Origin: Halalkalibacter sp. APA_J-10(15)
GTDB lineage: Bacteria; Bacillota; Bacilli; Bacillales; Bacillaceae_D
Reading direction: 5' to 3'
NCBI RefSeq assembly: GCF_023017105.1
Contig: NZ_JALKEV010000001.1
Location: 434,001-498,000, forward strand
Length of the DNA: 64,000 nucleotides
A program made the position numbers and the translations under genes. Below the pieces are notes generated by a model that had not been told where the DNA came from, ran no database searches, and saw only the letters and a program-made list of their open reading frames with translations. The stretch's first letter is position 1. The number at the start of each line of letters is the position of its first letter. Below, piece by piece: positions 36,246-44,815 of the stretch.

Positions 36246-37382
36246 ATGAAGAAGTTTACGTTTACGCTCATGGCATTTGTTACACTGATGGTGGCATGCT
36301 CACAGGAGACGGTTGAGCAAGCTGAGGCTGATCCGATTGAAGATGGAGAAGCCGTTGTCGCGGAGGAAGGAAATGGAGAAGAGGAAGCAGAACAGCAGGA
36401 ATTTAATGAGGATTTACCAAACATTTCGATTCTAGCAACTGGTGGGACGATAGCTGGATCTGGTAGCGTGGGAACGAATACGACTGATTATCAGGCAGGG
36501 GATATTGCCATTGAAGCATTGATTGAAGCTGTGCCTGAAATGACCGAGATTGCTAACATTAATGGTGAGCAAATTGTGAATATAGGAAGCCCTGATATTA
36601 CGAACGAGCACTTGCTAACATTAGGTAATCGTATTAATGAATTATTAGCGACAGATGATGTTGATGGGATTGTTGTCACACATGGCACAGATACGATGGA
36701 AGAAACAGCATACTTTTTAAATTTAGTCGTAAAAAGTGATAAGCCTGTCGTGTTAGTTGGAGCGATGCGGCCAGCAACTGCCATGAGTGCTGATGGTCCG
36801 TTGAATTTGTATAATGCGGTTTTAGTTGCGGGGCATGAGGAATCAGTTGGTCGCGGGACGCTTGTTTCCTTTAATGATCGAATTGCTTCAGCGAGACATG
36901 TTACGAAGACAGACACAACAGCTGTAGATACATTTGTGGCTACAGAAGAAGGGTACCTTGGAAGAATCGTTGGCGGTGTACCACATTATTATACTGAAAT
37001 AACAAAATCGCATACGACCGAGACGCCATTTGACATCTCAGATTTAGAGGAATTACCACAAGTCGATATCATTTACGGTCATCAAAATAATGATCCATAC
37101 ATGCTTGATGCAGCAGTTGAAAATGGAGCAGAGGGGATTATTTTTGCAGGTCCAGGTAACGGTTCCATGTCATCGGTCATGCAGGAGGCGGCAATGGACA
37201 TAATGGAAGAGGGTATGCCAATCGTTCGTACTTCGCGAGTAGGGAATGGAACGGTTTCGCATAAGGATGATTATTTGACTGCTGATTCATTGAATCCGCA
37301 CAAAGCTCGCATACTGCTAATGCTTGCGCTCACGGTTACAGATGATGAAGAGGAAATTCAAGAATACTATGATTCGTATTAA
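36246..37382 (+). CDS. ansZ: Type II L-asparaginase lipoprotein
   Basis: 378 residues. A lipoprotein signal ends in LMVAC, then an acidic low-complexity linker, then the asparaginase fold from residue 58. Both catalytic threonine motifs are present: ILATGGTIAGSG (Thr65) and VVTHGTDTMEETAYFL (Thr148, Asp149). It is exported and lipid-anchored, hydrolysing asparagine to aspartate and ammonia outside the membrane. This matches the secreted AnsZ-type enzyme of Bacillus rather than cytosolic AnsA. The ribosome site GGAGG precedes the ATG. It is monocistronic: a long nested hairpin follows and rbsR has its own promoter. The symbol is by similarity of type and localisation. Confidence 0.92.
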   Translation: MKKFTFTLMAFVTLMVACSQETVEQAEADPIEDGEAVVAEEGNGEEEAEQQEFNEDLPNISILATGGTIAGSGSVGTNTTDYQAGDIAIEALIEAVPEMTEIANINGEQIVNIGSPDITNEHLLTLGNRINELLATDDVDGIVVTHGTDTMEETAYFLNLVVKSDKPVVLVGAMRPATAMSADGPLNLYNAVLVAGHEESVGRGTLVSFNDRIASARHVTKTDTTAVDTFVATEEGYLGRIVGGVPHYYTEITKSHTTETPFDISDLEELPQVDIIYGHQNNDPYMLDAAVENGAEGIIFAGPGNGSMSSVMQEAAMDIMEEGMPIVRTSRVGNGTVSHKDDYLTADSLNPHKARILLMLALTVTDDEEEIQEYYDSY

Positions 37383-37400
37383 TAGAGAGAGGTGAATGGG

Positions 37401-37485
37401 AACCCCTCCAACTGGTGATGGAAGCCATTGAAAAAGTTAAAACCAAACTTTTTCAATGGCCTCTGGTGATGGCTGGAGGGGTTTT
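37401..37485 (+). terminator. Nested double hairpin after the asparaginase gene
   Basis: The outer stem pairs AACCCCTCCA (37401-37410) with TGGAGGGGTT (37474-37483). The inner stem pairs GCCATTGAAAAAGTT (37424-37438) with AACTTTTTCAATGGC (37446-37460), 15 bp perfect. T residues follow the outer stem. It should terminate strongly. Its inner core belongs to a sequence family also seen at 43553, 48455 and 60420. Confidence 0.8.
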
Positions 37486-37499
37486 GTCGATGGATGTCA

Positions 37500-37513
37500 A
37501 GTGAGCGCTTTCA
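37500..37513 (-). promoter_or_regulatory. cre-like catabolite site 1 upstream of rbsR
   Basis: On the minus strand the site reads TGAAAGCGCTCACT, one mismatch from the cre consensus TGWAARCGYTWNCW. It lies 98 bases before the rbs -10 hexamer. CcpA control of ribose operons is established in Bacillus; binding here is inferred. Confidence 0.5.
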
Positions 37514-37583
37514 ATTGTATTTAGAGTGTTAAAAATTAAAAATGAGGCGTTTTCATGTCAAGATAGGTCACTCTCGATAAAAA

Positions 37584-37597
37584 AGTGAGCGTTTTCA
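37584..37597 (-). promoter_or_regulatory. cre-like catabolite site 2 just upstream of the rbs promoter
   Basis: Minus strand TGAAAACGCTCACT differs from site 1 at one base only and sits exactly 84 bases (eight helical turns) from it, 14 bases before the -35 box. The pair could bind CcpA cooperatively. A weaker third match is at 37543-37556. Confidence 0.55.
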
Positions 37598-37610
37598 CTA
37601 AGAATAACAG

Positions 37611-37639
37611 TTGACAAGAGTGCACGGACATATTATAGT
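37611..37639 (+). promoter_or_regulatory. Sigma-A promoter of the rbs operon
   Basis: TTGACA (37611-37616), a 17-base spacer, then TATAGT (37634-37639). This is a near-consensus vegetative promoter whose start point would fall inside the operator palindrome. Confidence 0.8.
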
Positions 37640-37641
37640 AT

Positions 37642-37657
37642 CTGTAACCGGTTACAG
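37642..37657 (+). promoter_or_regulatory. RbsR operator
   Basis: CTGTAACCGGTTACAG is a perfect 16-bp palindrome with the central CG typical of LacI-family operators. It overlaps the expected transcription start and lies just before rbsR, so RbsR probably represses its own operon here. Confidence 0.8.
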
Positions 37658-37672
37658 GCGAGGCGAGAGAAC

Positions 37673-38659
37673 ATGACAACAATCAAAGATGTAGCAAAGT
37701 ATGCCGATGTGTCGGTTGCTACAGTATCTAGAGTGTTAAACAAAAAAGGATATGTGAGTAAGGATGCAGAAATAGCTGTATTAAAGGCCATTAAGGATTT
37801 AAATTATAAGCCGAATTCTGTTGCGCGATCTTTGTATCATAAGACATCTAAGATGATCGGCTTGCTCATTCCAGACATTTCGAATCCGTTTTTCCCAGAA
37901 TTAGCACGTGCCGTTGAGGATGTTGCGTTAACATACGGATACACGGTTGTGATCTGTAATACGGATGAAGATAAAAAGAAGGAACAGCAATATGTGGATG
38001 CGCTTAAGCAAAAGTATATTGATGGTCTGATCCTATCAACGAATCAATTATCGATCGATGATTACAAAAGCTTACACGTACCATTGGTTGCTCTTGACCG
38101 CTCAATTAGTGATTCTGTTCCAATCGTAACAGCGAACAACTTTATCGGAGCACAACAGGCGACAGAGTACCTCATAGACAATGGAAGTACGTTTATAGCT
38201 CATTTAAGAGGGCCGGTTGGAGTGAAGACTGCTGACCAGCGCTACAAAGGATTCAAAGAAGTTGTGGAAAAGAAAGGAATTGCTCATGTAGTCGTGGAGT
38301 CTGAATTCAACATTCACCATGCTAAAAAGACCGCACTTGATTTGTTTGAACGTTATCCATATATCGATGCGATATTTGCCAGTAGTGATATTATGGCAGC
38401 TGGAGTGATGAAGGCAGCAAAGCAGGTGGGTAAAGAGATTCCAACGGATGTGCAATTAATTGGATTTGATGGGATTCCGCTTGGTGAGATGCTGACTCCT
38501 TCATTATCAACCGTTATCCAGCCAATTTATGAAATGGGTGCCATTTCTACAAGGCTATTAATTAAGCAAATTGAAAAGCAACCATTAGAAACATTGCATT
38601 ATGAATTAGAGACACAATTGAATATACGCGAAACGACGAGGAGTGAAGAATATGAGTAA
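37673..38659 (+). CDS. rbsR: Ribose operon repressor, LacI family
   Basis: 328 residues. The N-terminal LacI helix-turn-helix is TTIKDVAKYADVSVATVSRVLN. A hinge region and a periplasmic-binding-protein-like effector domain follow (IGLLIPDISNPFFPELARAVED). Position as first gene of rbsRKDACB identifies it. The operator at 37642 overlaps its promoter, so autorepression is expected, relieved by ribose or a phosphorylated derivative. The ribosome site is GAGGCGAG. Its stop overlaps the start of rbsK, so the repressor and kinase are coupled. Confidence 0.93.
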   Translation: MTTIKDVAKYADVSVATVSRVLNKKGYVSKDAEIAVLKAIKDLNYKPNSVARSLYHKTSKMIGLLIPDISNPFFPELARAVEDVALTYGYTVVICNTDEDKKKEQQYVDALKQKYIDGLILSTNQLSIDDYKSLHVPLVALDRSISDSVPIVTANNFIGAQQATEYLIDNGSTFIAHLRGPVGVKTADQRYKGFKEVVEKKGIAHVVVESEFNIHHAKKTALDLFERYPYIDAIFASSDIMAAGVMKAAKQVGKEIPTDVQLIGFDGIPLGEMLTPSLSTVIQPIYEMGAISTRLLIKQIEKQPLETLHYELETQLNIRETTRSEEYE

Positions 38660-39548
38660 ATCAAAGCCTATTATTACGGTTATCGGAAGTATCAATATGG
38701 ATATGGTGACAATGACGGGCCGAGTACCGGAGCAAGGTGAGACAGTCATGGGTGAGGGCTTTCGCACAATGCCTGGTGGAAAGGGAGCGAACCAAGCCGT
38801 TGCGGCAGCTCGCCTAGGTGCAGAAGTTCATATGATAGCAAGAGTAGGGGAAGATTCTTTTGGTAAAGAGCTTCAGTCTCATTTGAAGGAGCAAAATGTT
38901 AATATCGACAATGTGGAACCGGTTACAGATAATCATACAGGTGTTGCGACCATTGTGCTTTCGGAGCGAGATAATCGAATTATCGTATCAGCGGGTGCTA
39001 ATTATGATGTGACACCTGATTATATCATGCAGCATTTAGCTATTATTGATCGAAGTGATATCGTTATCGTTCAATTAGAAATTCCGATTGAAACGGTTGA
39101 ATGTGTAACCGGTTACTGCAAAGAAAAAGGAATACCGATTCTGTTAAATCCGGCCCCAGCTCATCCGTTATCGCCTGCTATCTTAGATGCTGTGACTTAT
39201 TTGACACCTAATGAGAAGGAAAGAGATGAGATGGAGCTTGATAGAGAGACCTATAAGGAGAAGCTAATTGTCACGCTAGGGGAAAAGGGCGTCAGTTATT
39301 TAACAGATGACCTAGCGGAAGAAATTCTTCCCGGATATAAGGTTGATGTAGTCGATACAACAGGTGCTGGTGATACCTTTAATGGTGCTTTGGCTGTGGC
39401 GCTTGGACGCCAAATGAAGATGAAGGATGCGATTCAATACGCGAATGCAGCCGCTGCATTATCGGTGCAGAAATTCGGAGCGCAAGGTGGGATGCCGACC
39501 GATGAAGAAGTGAGGGATTTTTTAGCAGAAAGGGCTCATGCAGAATGA
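38652..39548 (+). CDS. rbsK: Ribokinase
   Basis: 298 residues of the PfkB family from ATG 38652 (MSKSKPIITVIGSINMD), with GAGGAGTG before it. Signatures are GGKGANQAVAAARLG at the substrate end and the ATP/anion-hole motif DTTGAGDTFNGALAVAL near the C-terminus, with Asp as base in GAGD. It phosphorylates cytoplasmic ribose to ribose-5-phosphate. It overlaps rbsR by eight bases and rbsD by four (ATGA). The gene contains two copies of the RbsR operator core (38913 and 39103), which is unusual and recorded separately. Confidence 0.95.
   Translation: MSKSKPIITVIGSINMDMVTMTGRVPEQGETVMGEGFRTMPGGKGANQAVAAARLGAEVHMIARVGEDSFGKELQSHLKEQNVNIDNVEPVTDNHTGVATIVLSERDNRIIVSAGANYDVTPDYIMQHLAIIDRSDIVIVQLEIPIETVECVTGYCKEKGIPILLNPAPAHPLSPAILDAVTYLTPNEKERDEMELDRETYKEKLIVTLGEKGVSYLTDDLAEEILPGYKVDVVDTTGAGDTFNGALAVALGRQMKMKDAIQYANAAAALSVQKFGAQGGMPTDEEVRDFLAERAHAE
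38913..38928 (+). promoter_or_regulatory. Intragenic operator-like site 1 in rbsK
   Basis: GTGGAACCGGTTACAG matches the operator at 37642 in 14 of 16 positions, including the whole AACCGGTTACAG half and centre. It encodes an unremarkable part of RbsK, so conservation of the palindrome is not demanded by the protein. Confidence 0.5.
39103..39118 (+). promoter_or_regulatory. Intragenic operator-like site 2 in rbsK
   Basis: GTGTAACCGGTTACTG matches 14 of 16 positions and keeps the perfect 12-bp palindrome GTAACCGGTTAC. It lies 190 bases after site 1 and about 1.46 kb from the main operator, a distance compatible with looping by a tetrameric or clustered LacI-type repressor. Confidence 0.5.
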
Positions 39549-39934
39549 AGAAAAAGGGGATTTTAAATAGAGATATTTCAAGTGTTCTAGCTAAGCTCGG
39601 ACATACGGATCAAATTGTCATTGCCGATTGTGGGTTGCCCATTCCTGATGGTGTACCATGTATTGATTTGTCATTGGAGTTAGGTGATCCGACCTTTTTA
39701 CGGACGTTAGATGTTGTGTTAGCTGATATGGAAGTAGAAAAAGGTATTGTTGCGAAGGAAATAAAAATGAGAAATGCCCAGATGTGTGAAACCATTCAGC
39801 AATATGAATTTCCAATTGAGTACGTAGACCATGAACGCTTAAAGAAACAGAGTCAAACGGCAAAGGCTGTTATTCGTACAGGTGAGACGACTCCATATGC
39901 CAATATTATTTTGCAGGCTGGTGTTATTTTCTAA
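39545..39934 (+). CDS. rbsD: D-ribose pyranase
   Basis: 129 residues, close to the family norm of about 131. MKKKGILNRDISSVLAKLGHTD contains the catalytic His20, and IADCGLPIPDG follows. It converts beta-pyranose ribose, the form bound by the transporter, to the furanose used by ribokinase. The ATG overlaps the rbsK stop by four bases. Its position between rbsK and rbsA is the canonical order of Bacillus ribose operons. Confidence 0.95.
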   Translation: MKKKGILNRDISSVLAKLGHTDQIVIADCGLPIPDGVPCIDLSLELGDPTFLRTLDVVLADMEVEKGIVAKEIKMRNAQMCETIQQYEFPIEYVDHERLKKQSQTAKAVIRTGETTPYANIILQAGVIF

Positions 39935-39950
39935 TTGGAGGTGAGTGTAG

Positions 39951-41444
39951 ATGATTGAGATGACGGAAATCAACAAGTCCTTTAATGGGAATCAAGTATT
40001 GAAGCAGGTCAACTTTGAAATTAGAAAAGGAGAAATCCATGCACTAATGGGGGAAAATGGCGCTGGAAAGTCAACGCTAATGAAAATTCTTTCAGGTGTA
40101 TACGAGCGAGATTCAGGAACGGTTGTCGTGAAGGGTAAAGACGTTCACTATACAAGTCCTAAGCAGGCAGAGAAGGATGGTATTGCTGTTATTCATCAGG
40201 AGCTGAATATCTTACCAGAGCTAACAGTTGCAGAGAATTTATTCCTAGGGAATGAGAAAACGCTTGGGAAAACGGGTTGGATGAAGACGAAGGAAATGAA
40301 CAAGATCGCTGAGAAGCAGCTGGTCAAGCTAGGCTTGAAGCTTAAACCAACGACGTTAGCGAAACACCTTTCAGTTGGAAAGCAGCAAATTATTGAGATT
40401 GCCAAGTCACTCATGACCAATGCAGAGGTCATTATTATGGATGAGCCAACTGCCGCTTTGACTGATCGCGAAATTGATACGTTATTTGAGATGGTGGAGA
40501 AATTAAAGCAAAGTGGTGTCTCGTTTGTTTATATTTCTCATCGCATGGAAGAAATTTTTTCGATATGTGACCGAATTACTGTTTTACGAGATGGACAATA
40601 TGTTGGTACGAAAACGATTAAGGACACGAGCTTTGATGAGATTGTGCAAATGATGGTTGGACGAGAGCTTGGTCAACGTTTTCCTGAGCGGAAAGAGAAT
40701 GTGGGTGAAACGAAGCTTTCTGTAAAGAGTTTGTCACGTAATGATGAATTTAAAAACGTTACCTTCGATATAAAAAAAGGAGAGATTTTTGGCATCTCTG
40801 GATTGATGGGGGCAGGTCGATCTGAGTTAGTGGAGACGATCTTTGGTTATCGAAAGGCTGACCGTGGTGAGGTGTATATTGACGGTCAAAAAGTAACGAT
40901 ACGGAGCCCGGCAGATGCAATTGCCCAAGGGGTTGCTTTCGTTTCAGAAGATCGAAAATCAAAAGGATTAGTGGTTGATTTTTCTATTCGAGAAAATTTG
41001 AATATAACCAATTTAAAGACCCTGTCTGAAAAGGGCTGGATGATTCAATCTCGTGAAAAGGCATTGTATACCGAAATGGCTAAAAAGCTTCACATTCGCT
41101 CTTCTGGCTCTGAACAAAAAGCAAAGTCATTAAGTGGCGGTAATCAACAAAAGGTGGTCATTGCCAAATGGCTTGGGATGAAGCCCGATGTGTTAATTCT
41201 AGATGAACCTACTCGCGGAGTTGACGTTGGTGCGAAGAAAGAAATCTATTCGATTATGAATGATTTAGCGAGTCAAGGTGTGGCTATTATCATGGTTTCC
41301 TCTGAGCTACCTGAAATCATTGGAATGAGCTCACGAGTAGCGGTGATGTGTGAAGGTGAGCTTATGACCATATTAGATCGGAAGGAATTATCAGAAGAGA
41401 AGATTATGCATTATGCGACAGGGGGAGATAAGCATGTTCGCTAA
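39951..41444 (+). CDS. rbsA: Ribose ABC transporter ATPase (two-domain)
   Basis: 497 residues with two ABC cassettes. The first is complete: [27 protein letters not shown] and [10 protein letters not shown]. The second has the altered Walker [16 protein letters not shown], with signature [15 protein letters not shown] and [15 protein letters not shown]. This asymmetry is typical of the CUT2 family, in which only one site hydrolyses ATP efficiently. GGAGG precedes the ATG. Its 3' end overlaps rbsC by 11 bases. Confidence 0.96.
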   Translation: MIEMTEINKSFNGNQVLKQVNFEIRKGEIHALMGENGAGKSTLMKILSGVYERDSGTVVVKGKDVHYTSPKQAEKDGIAVIHQELNILPELTVAENLFLGNEKTLGKTGWMKTKEMNKIAEKQLVKLGLKLKPTTLAKHLSVGKQQIIEIAKSLMTNAEVIIMDEPTAALTDREIDTLFEMVEKLKQSGVSFVYISHRMEEIFSICDRITVLRDGQYVGTKTIKDTSFDEIVQMMVGRELGQRFPERKENVGETKLSVKSLSRNDEFKNVTFDIKKGEIFGISGLMGAGRSELVETIFGYRKADRGEVYIDGQKVTIRSPADAIAQGVAFVSEDRKSKGLVVDFSIRENLNITNLKTLSEKGWMIQSREKALYTEMAKKLHIRSSGSEQKAKSLSGGNQQKVVIAKWLGMKPDVLILDEPTRGVDVGAKKEIYSIMNDLASQGVAIIMVSSELPEIIGMSSRVAVMCEGELMTILDRKELSEEKIMHYATGGDKHVR

Positions 41445-42378
41445 TAAACGGCTGAGTTCTATTCTAAGTATGTTAGGTCCTTTTATCGGCCTTATACTTA
41501 TTGTTATCATCATTTCAATCTTGAATCCGAGCTTTTTATCCGCATCTAATTTGTTAAATATTTTGCGGCAAGTATCCATTAATGCGTTAATTGCATTTGG
41601 AATGACGTTTGTTATTTTGACAGGGGGAATTGATTTATCGGTTGGCTCCATTCTCGCATTTTCAGGAGCGGTAACAGCTTCATTAATTGCCTCGGGCGTT
41701 GATCCTGTGCTTGCGGTGTTAATCGGATTAATTGTTGGAACAATACTTGGTGCCTTTAATGGATTTGTCATTGCAAAAGGGAAGGTAGCCCCTTTTATTG
41801 CAACATTGGCGACGATGACAATCTATCGTGGATTAACGTTATTCTTTACAGGTGGACAACCTATTTCCGGTATTGGGGACAGTTCGTTTTTCGCGATGAT
41901 TGGTCGAGGCTACTTCTTTGGCATTCCTATGCCAGCTGTGACGATGATGCTAGCATTTGTTGTTTTGTATTTAATTTTGAAGAAGACCACATTCGGTCGT
42001 CGTGTATATGCCGTTGGTGGTAATGAAGAAGCGGCGATCTTATCAGGAATTAGTGCGAGTCGCATTAAAATATACGTGTACTCGTTAACAGGTTTTCTAT
42101 CTGCGTTAGCAGGTGTTATTTTAACGTCAAGATTAAGCTCAGCCCAGCCAACTGCGGGACAGATGTACGAGCTTGATGCAATTGCGGCGGTTGTACTTGG
42201 AGGAACGAGCTTAACTGGTGGACGAGGTTGGATCGTCGGCACGTTAATAGGTGCCTTGATCATAGGAGTTCTGAACAATGGTCTCAATTTATTGGGAGTG
42301 AGTTCATTTTTTCAACAAGTTGTCAAAGGTAGTGTGATCTTATTAGCGGTACTATTAGACCGCAAAAAAAATGCATAA
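41434..42378 (+). CDS. rbsC: Ribose ABC transporter permease
   Basis: 314 residues from ATG 41434, preceded by GGGGGAG inside the end of rbsA; the earlier ATG at 41413 would add seven residues without a better ribosome site. It is a CUT2 permease with eight to ten membrane segments and the motifs [14 protein letters not shown] and [17 protein letters not shown]. It homodimerises with the RbsA cassettes at the membrane. The stop is 14 bases before rbsB. Confidence 0.95.
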   Translation: MFANKRLSSILSMLGPFIGLILIVIIISILNPSFLSASNLLNILRQVSINALIAFGMTFVILTGGIDLSVGSILAFSGAVTASLIASGVDPVLAVLIGLIVGTILGAFNGFVIAKGKVAPFIATLATMTIYRGLTLFFTGGQPISGIGDSSFFAMIGRGYFFGIPMPAVTMMLAFVVLYLILKKTTFGRRVYAVGGNEEAAILSGISASRIKIYVYSLTGFLSALAGVILTSRLSSAQPTAGQMYELDAIAAVVLGGTSLTGGRGWIVGTLIGALIIGVLNNGLNLLGVSSFFQQVVKGSVILLAVLLDRKKNA

Positions 42379-42392
42379 AGGGGAAGGTTAAA

Positions 42393-43313
42393 ATGAAAAA
42401 GAAATTAATGATGTTAGTTGTAACAATTATGAGCATGTGGTTAATGGCGTGCTCGATGGAATCTCCAGTAGAGAATGGTGATCGTGCAGACGGCGATAGT
42501 GATGAATTAGTTGTAGGGTTTTCCATTTCAACGTTAAACAACCCGTTCTTTGTGACATTGCAGGAAGGGGCGGAAGCTAAGGCAGATGAGCTAGGAATTG
42601 AATTAATCACCGTTGATGCGCAAGATGATGATGCGAAGCAAGTGAACGATGTGGAAGATCTCATTCAGCGTGGTGTTGATATTATTTTAATTAACCCGAC
42701 CGATTCTTCTTCCGTTGTGTCAGCTGTCGAGTCGAGTAATGCTGCGAACATTCCGGTTATTACAGTGGACCGTGGATCTGATGGTGGAGAAATTACGGCT
42801 CATATTGCTTCAGACAATGTAGCAGGTGGCGAAATGGCGGCAGAATTATTAGTTGAGTTAGTCGGTGAAGGCGCTCAAGTAGCTGAACTAGAAGGTCTTC
42901 CAGGTTCATCAGCAGCACGTGAACGTGGAGAAGGGTTTAATAACGTAGCAGACAATGATCTAGATGTTGTAACGGCACAATCAGCGAACTTCAATCGAGC
43001 AGAAGGTTTATCCGTGATGGAAAACATTCTCCAAAGCAATCCAGATATCGTCGGTGTTTTTGCTCATAACGATGAAATGGCTCTTGGGGCATTAGAAGCA
43101 GCTATTGCGGCTGGGCGTGATGATTTAGTTATTGTAGGGTTTGATGCGACAGAGGATGCTGTTGCAGAAGTGGATGCTGGTCGTTTAGCCGGTACAGTTG
43201 CACAGCAACCCGTCTTAATCGGAGAGGAAGCGATTGAAGCGGCAATGAGCCTATTTAATGGTGAGGATATAGAAGAATTTATTCCAGTTGAGCTTGATCT
43301 TATTAGAGATTAG
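42393..43313 (+). CDS. rbsB: Ribose-binding lipoprotein
   Basis: 306 residues. A lipoprotein signal ends in WLMACS, then a short acidic linker, then a periplasmic-binding-protein fold beginning VVGFSISTLNNPFFVTLQEGAEAKA, typical of ribose-binding proteins. NPTDSSSV and VDRGSDGGEI form part of the ribose pocket. Lipid-anchored outside, it feeds RbsAC. It is the last gene of the operon; a strong hairpin follows at 43332. Confidence 0.95.
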   Translation: MKKKLMMLVVTIMSMWLMACSMESPVENGDRADGDSDELVVGFSISTLNNPFFVTLQEGAEAKADELGIELITVDAQDDDAKQVNDVEDLIQRGVDIILINPTDSSSVVSAVESSNAANIPVITVDRGSDGGEITAHIASDNVAGGEMAAELLVELVGEGAQVAELEGLPGSSAARERGEGFNNVADNDLDVVTAQSANFNRAEGLSVMENILQSNPDIVGVFAHNDEMALGALEAAIAAGRDDLVIVGFDATEDAVAEVDAGRLAGTVAQQPVLIGEEAIEAAMSLFNGEDIEEFIPVELDLIRD

Positions 43314-43331
43314 CTGTAAAAGAATCTGCGT

Positions 43332-43371
43332 TTAAGGTTGGATGAAAGGGGAATCCATCATCCAACCTTAA
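43332..43371 (+). terminator. Hairpin at the end of the rbs operon
   Basis: TTAAGGTTGGATG (43332-43344) pairs with CATCCAACCTTAA (43359-43371), 13 bp. The following T-run is short, so it may act as a 3' stabiliser as much as a terminator. Confidence 0.65.
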
Positions 43372-43397
43372 AGCCTTTGTCGTGCTGGTAGGCCAAA

Positions 43398-43524
43398 CGG
43401 AACCTCATTCCGTTAAAAGGAAGAAATACGTCGTTTAAGCGTATGAAGAGGAACGTCATTCCGTTAATGAGCCAAAAAAAGAGAAATGTGAAGCACAAAT
43501 AGTCAAATAGCGGAATGAGGTTCC
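43398..43524 (+). repeat. Cluster of short CGGAATGAGGTTCC-type repeats (first group)
   Basis: Three copies lie in a gene-free stretch: CGGAACCTCATTCCGTTA at 43398, GGAACGTCATTCCGTTA at 43450 and the inverted TAGCGGAATGAGGTTCC at 43508. They are spaced by 52-58 bases and could pair with one another in RNA. A second group is at 45044-45116. Confidence 0.6.
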
Positions 43525-43540
43525 ATCAAGAAGGTTGTAA

Positions 43541-43593
43541 TAAGAGGAGGGTCCTGAAAAAGTAAAAATCAACCTTTTTCAGGGCTCTCTCCT
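43541..43593 (+). repeat. Nested hairpin with the AAAAAGT-family core
   Basis: The inner stem is CCTGAAAAAG (43553-43562) with CTTTTTCAGG (43574-43583), loop TAAAAATCAAC. The outer arms (AGAGGAGGG and CTCTCTCCT) pair with wobbles. It lies between the rbs operon and a convergent minus-strand gene and probably blocks readthrough. Confidence 0.6.
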
Positions 43594-43621
43594 GCATGAT
43601 TTTCTAATCTGAACAGATCTA

Positions 43622-44293
43622 TTAGTTAATCGTTAACTGATAGGTACAGCCACATGCGCCACAACTGCATACTAACCAATTACACGTTTGACATTTATAA
43701 TCGAATTGTGAGTCAAGGCCCTGTTTACAGTCAAAGCAGTGTGTGACTCGTTGAGCAGACTGCGGTTTGGAAAAAAGGAAATCGACCATTGAGCCTAGTA
43801 AGCTTGAGTTTTTTTGAGTGGGTGGGGGAACCTTTTGTGTTTGCATATAGGTTCGATTTTTCGCTTTTATTTCAGCTATTCGTGCTCTTGTTGCTTTTCT
43901 TTGCGCTTGTTGTTGGCGCCTGTCCTCTTGTTGCTTTTGTAGTTGTGCCTCGAATCGTCGCTGTTTTTCCTGTTCTTCTCGCTCTTGCTGCTTAACGTAT
44001 TCATCGACCTTAGCGACTAATGCTTCGTCATCTTTAGCGGTTATTAAAAGATAGACGTTTTGTGTCGATGATGGATTGTTTCTTTGTATGTCGTAGCAAA
44101 TGCCGATTAGCTTCTTGCTGTCATGAAAATGAGGCAGGATAGTGTCTGTAGTGTTAGGGAGTAAGGAGATCTCTCCATGCTTCGTAAACGCCTTTAATTG
44201 ATCCTTTATCGTAAAAAAAGTGATTTTCTCCCGTTTTGATATCGCGACAATAGCAGGTAGCTGTAATTCAACGTGGGTAAATGTTTGCTTCAT
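43622..44293 (-). CDS. Coiled-coil protein with C-terminal Cys-rich (zinc-ribbon-like) domain, unknown function
   Basis: About 223 residues from ATG 44293 (MKQTFTHVELQLPAIVAIS), preceded by GCGAGG; an upstream ATG at 44344 lacks a ribosome site. Order: an N-terminal globular part (about 1-110), a highly charged Gln/Glu/Arg helix rich in RRQQQAQ-type runs (about 115-165), a Pro-rich hinge, then eight cysteines arranged as CFDC, CQTC and VCSCGACGC. The last part looks like a double zinc ribbon. No enzyme motif is visible. I do not recognise the family. It stands alone between the rbs operon and a toxin gene. Confidence 0.7.
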   Translation of the reverse strand: MKQTFTHVELQLPAIVAISKREKITFFTIKDQLKAFTKHGEISLLPNTTDTILPHFHDSKKLIGICYDIQRNNPSSTQNVYLLITAKDDEALVAKVDEYVKQQEREEQEKQRRFEAQLQKQQEDRRQQQAQRKATRARIAEIKAKNRTYMQTQKVPPPTQKNSSLLGSMVDFLFSKPQSAQRVTHCFDCKQGLDSQFDYKCQTCNWLVCSCGACGCTYQLTIN

Positions 44294-44597
44294 GACCAAC
44301 CTCGCTTTATCCTTCTTATGATCTAGGTATATCGTAACACGCATGACTGAAAGAGAGAAGATGTTGAAATTAAATAAACGTTTAATTAAATGGAGTCTAG
44401 AGCAATTGAAATCAAATTTCTTTTAAGTCTATCGTTAAATAGTCGTTCACTTTTATGATGGCATGAAGTTATTTTACAATCTAATTAGAAATATCAAGAT
44501 GGGAGGAACTCGAAGGAAAAATAAGGTATACTAGAAGGCAGGTATTAGATAAGAAGGTGAAGGGTTAGCTGATCCCCTAATGGAAGGGGGTGATGCG

Positions 44598-44687
44598 TTG
44601 ACTGCTTTTGAGGGCATCTCATTGATGATTATGTTTGGAATGCTTGTGATTTCAATCTTATCATTTAAGGATGAGGACAAGAAGTAG
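44598..44687 (+). CDS. Holin-like type I toxin peptide, 29 residues
   Basis: TTG start at 44598 with the strong site GGAAGGGGGTGATGCG before it. The product opens MTAFEGISLMIMFGMLVISI, a single membrane helix, and ends in FKDEDKK. This is the hallmark of the putative holin-like toxin family of Bacilli (LTAFE start, GMFVI helix). Relatives are type I toxins controlled by an antisense RNA overlapping the 3' end. A TATACT -10-like box lies at 44527. The 11-bp hairpin starting at the stop codon fits the known layout. The rest of the gap 44294-44597 holds only this leader and AT-rich sequence. Confidence 0.75.
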   Translation: MTAFEGISLMIMFGMLVISILSFKDEDKK

Positions 44688-44718
44688 CCACCCTTTGCTG
44701 GCAGCATAAAGGGTGGCT
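44686..44718 (+). terminator. Hairpin at the toxin 3' end
   Basis: AGCCACCCTTT (44686-44696) pairs perfectly with AAAGGGTGGCT (44708-44718), overlapping the toxin stop codon. No T-run follows on the plus strand. In type I modules this zone is where toxin mRNA and antisense RNA overlap. Confidence 0.65.
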
Positions 44719-44776
44719 GTGTGTCACCGGTTTTAGAAGATGACAGCTTCCCAAAACTGGGAATATCTAATGCTCA

Positions 44777-44815
44777 GAATGGCTAATGTTACCAGCATTG
44801 GCCATTCGTTTTTTT
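44777..44815 (+). terminator. Second terminator downstream of the toxin
   Basis: GAATGGCTAATG (44777-44788) pairs with CATTGGCCATTC (44796-44807), one wobble, followed by seven T residues. It ends a plus-strand RNA, either the toxin transcript or a separate small RNA from 44719-44776, which also contains TTCCCAAAACTGGGAA. Confidence 0.75.

Noticed and set aside
36491-36916. 141-codon open frame opposite the asparaginase gene
   Set aside because: Shadow of the asparaginase coding sequence; Ser/Thr-rich antisense composition and no start signal.
41391-42287. Two frames of about 125 codons opposite rbsC
   Set aside because: Antisense shadows of a hydrophobic gene; no ribosome sites.
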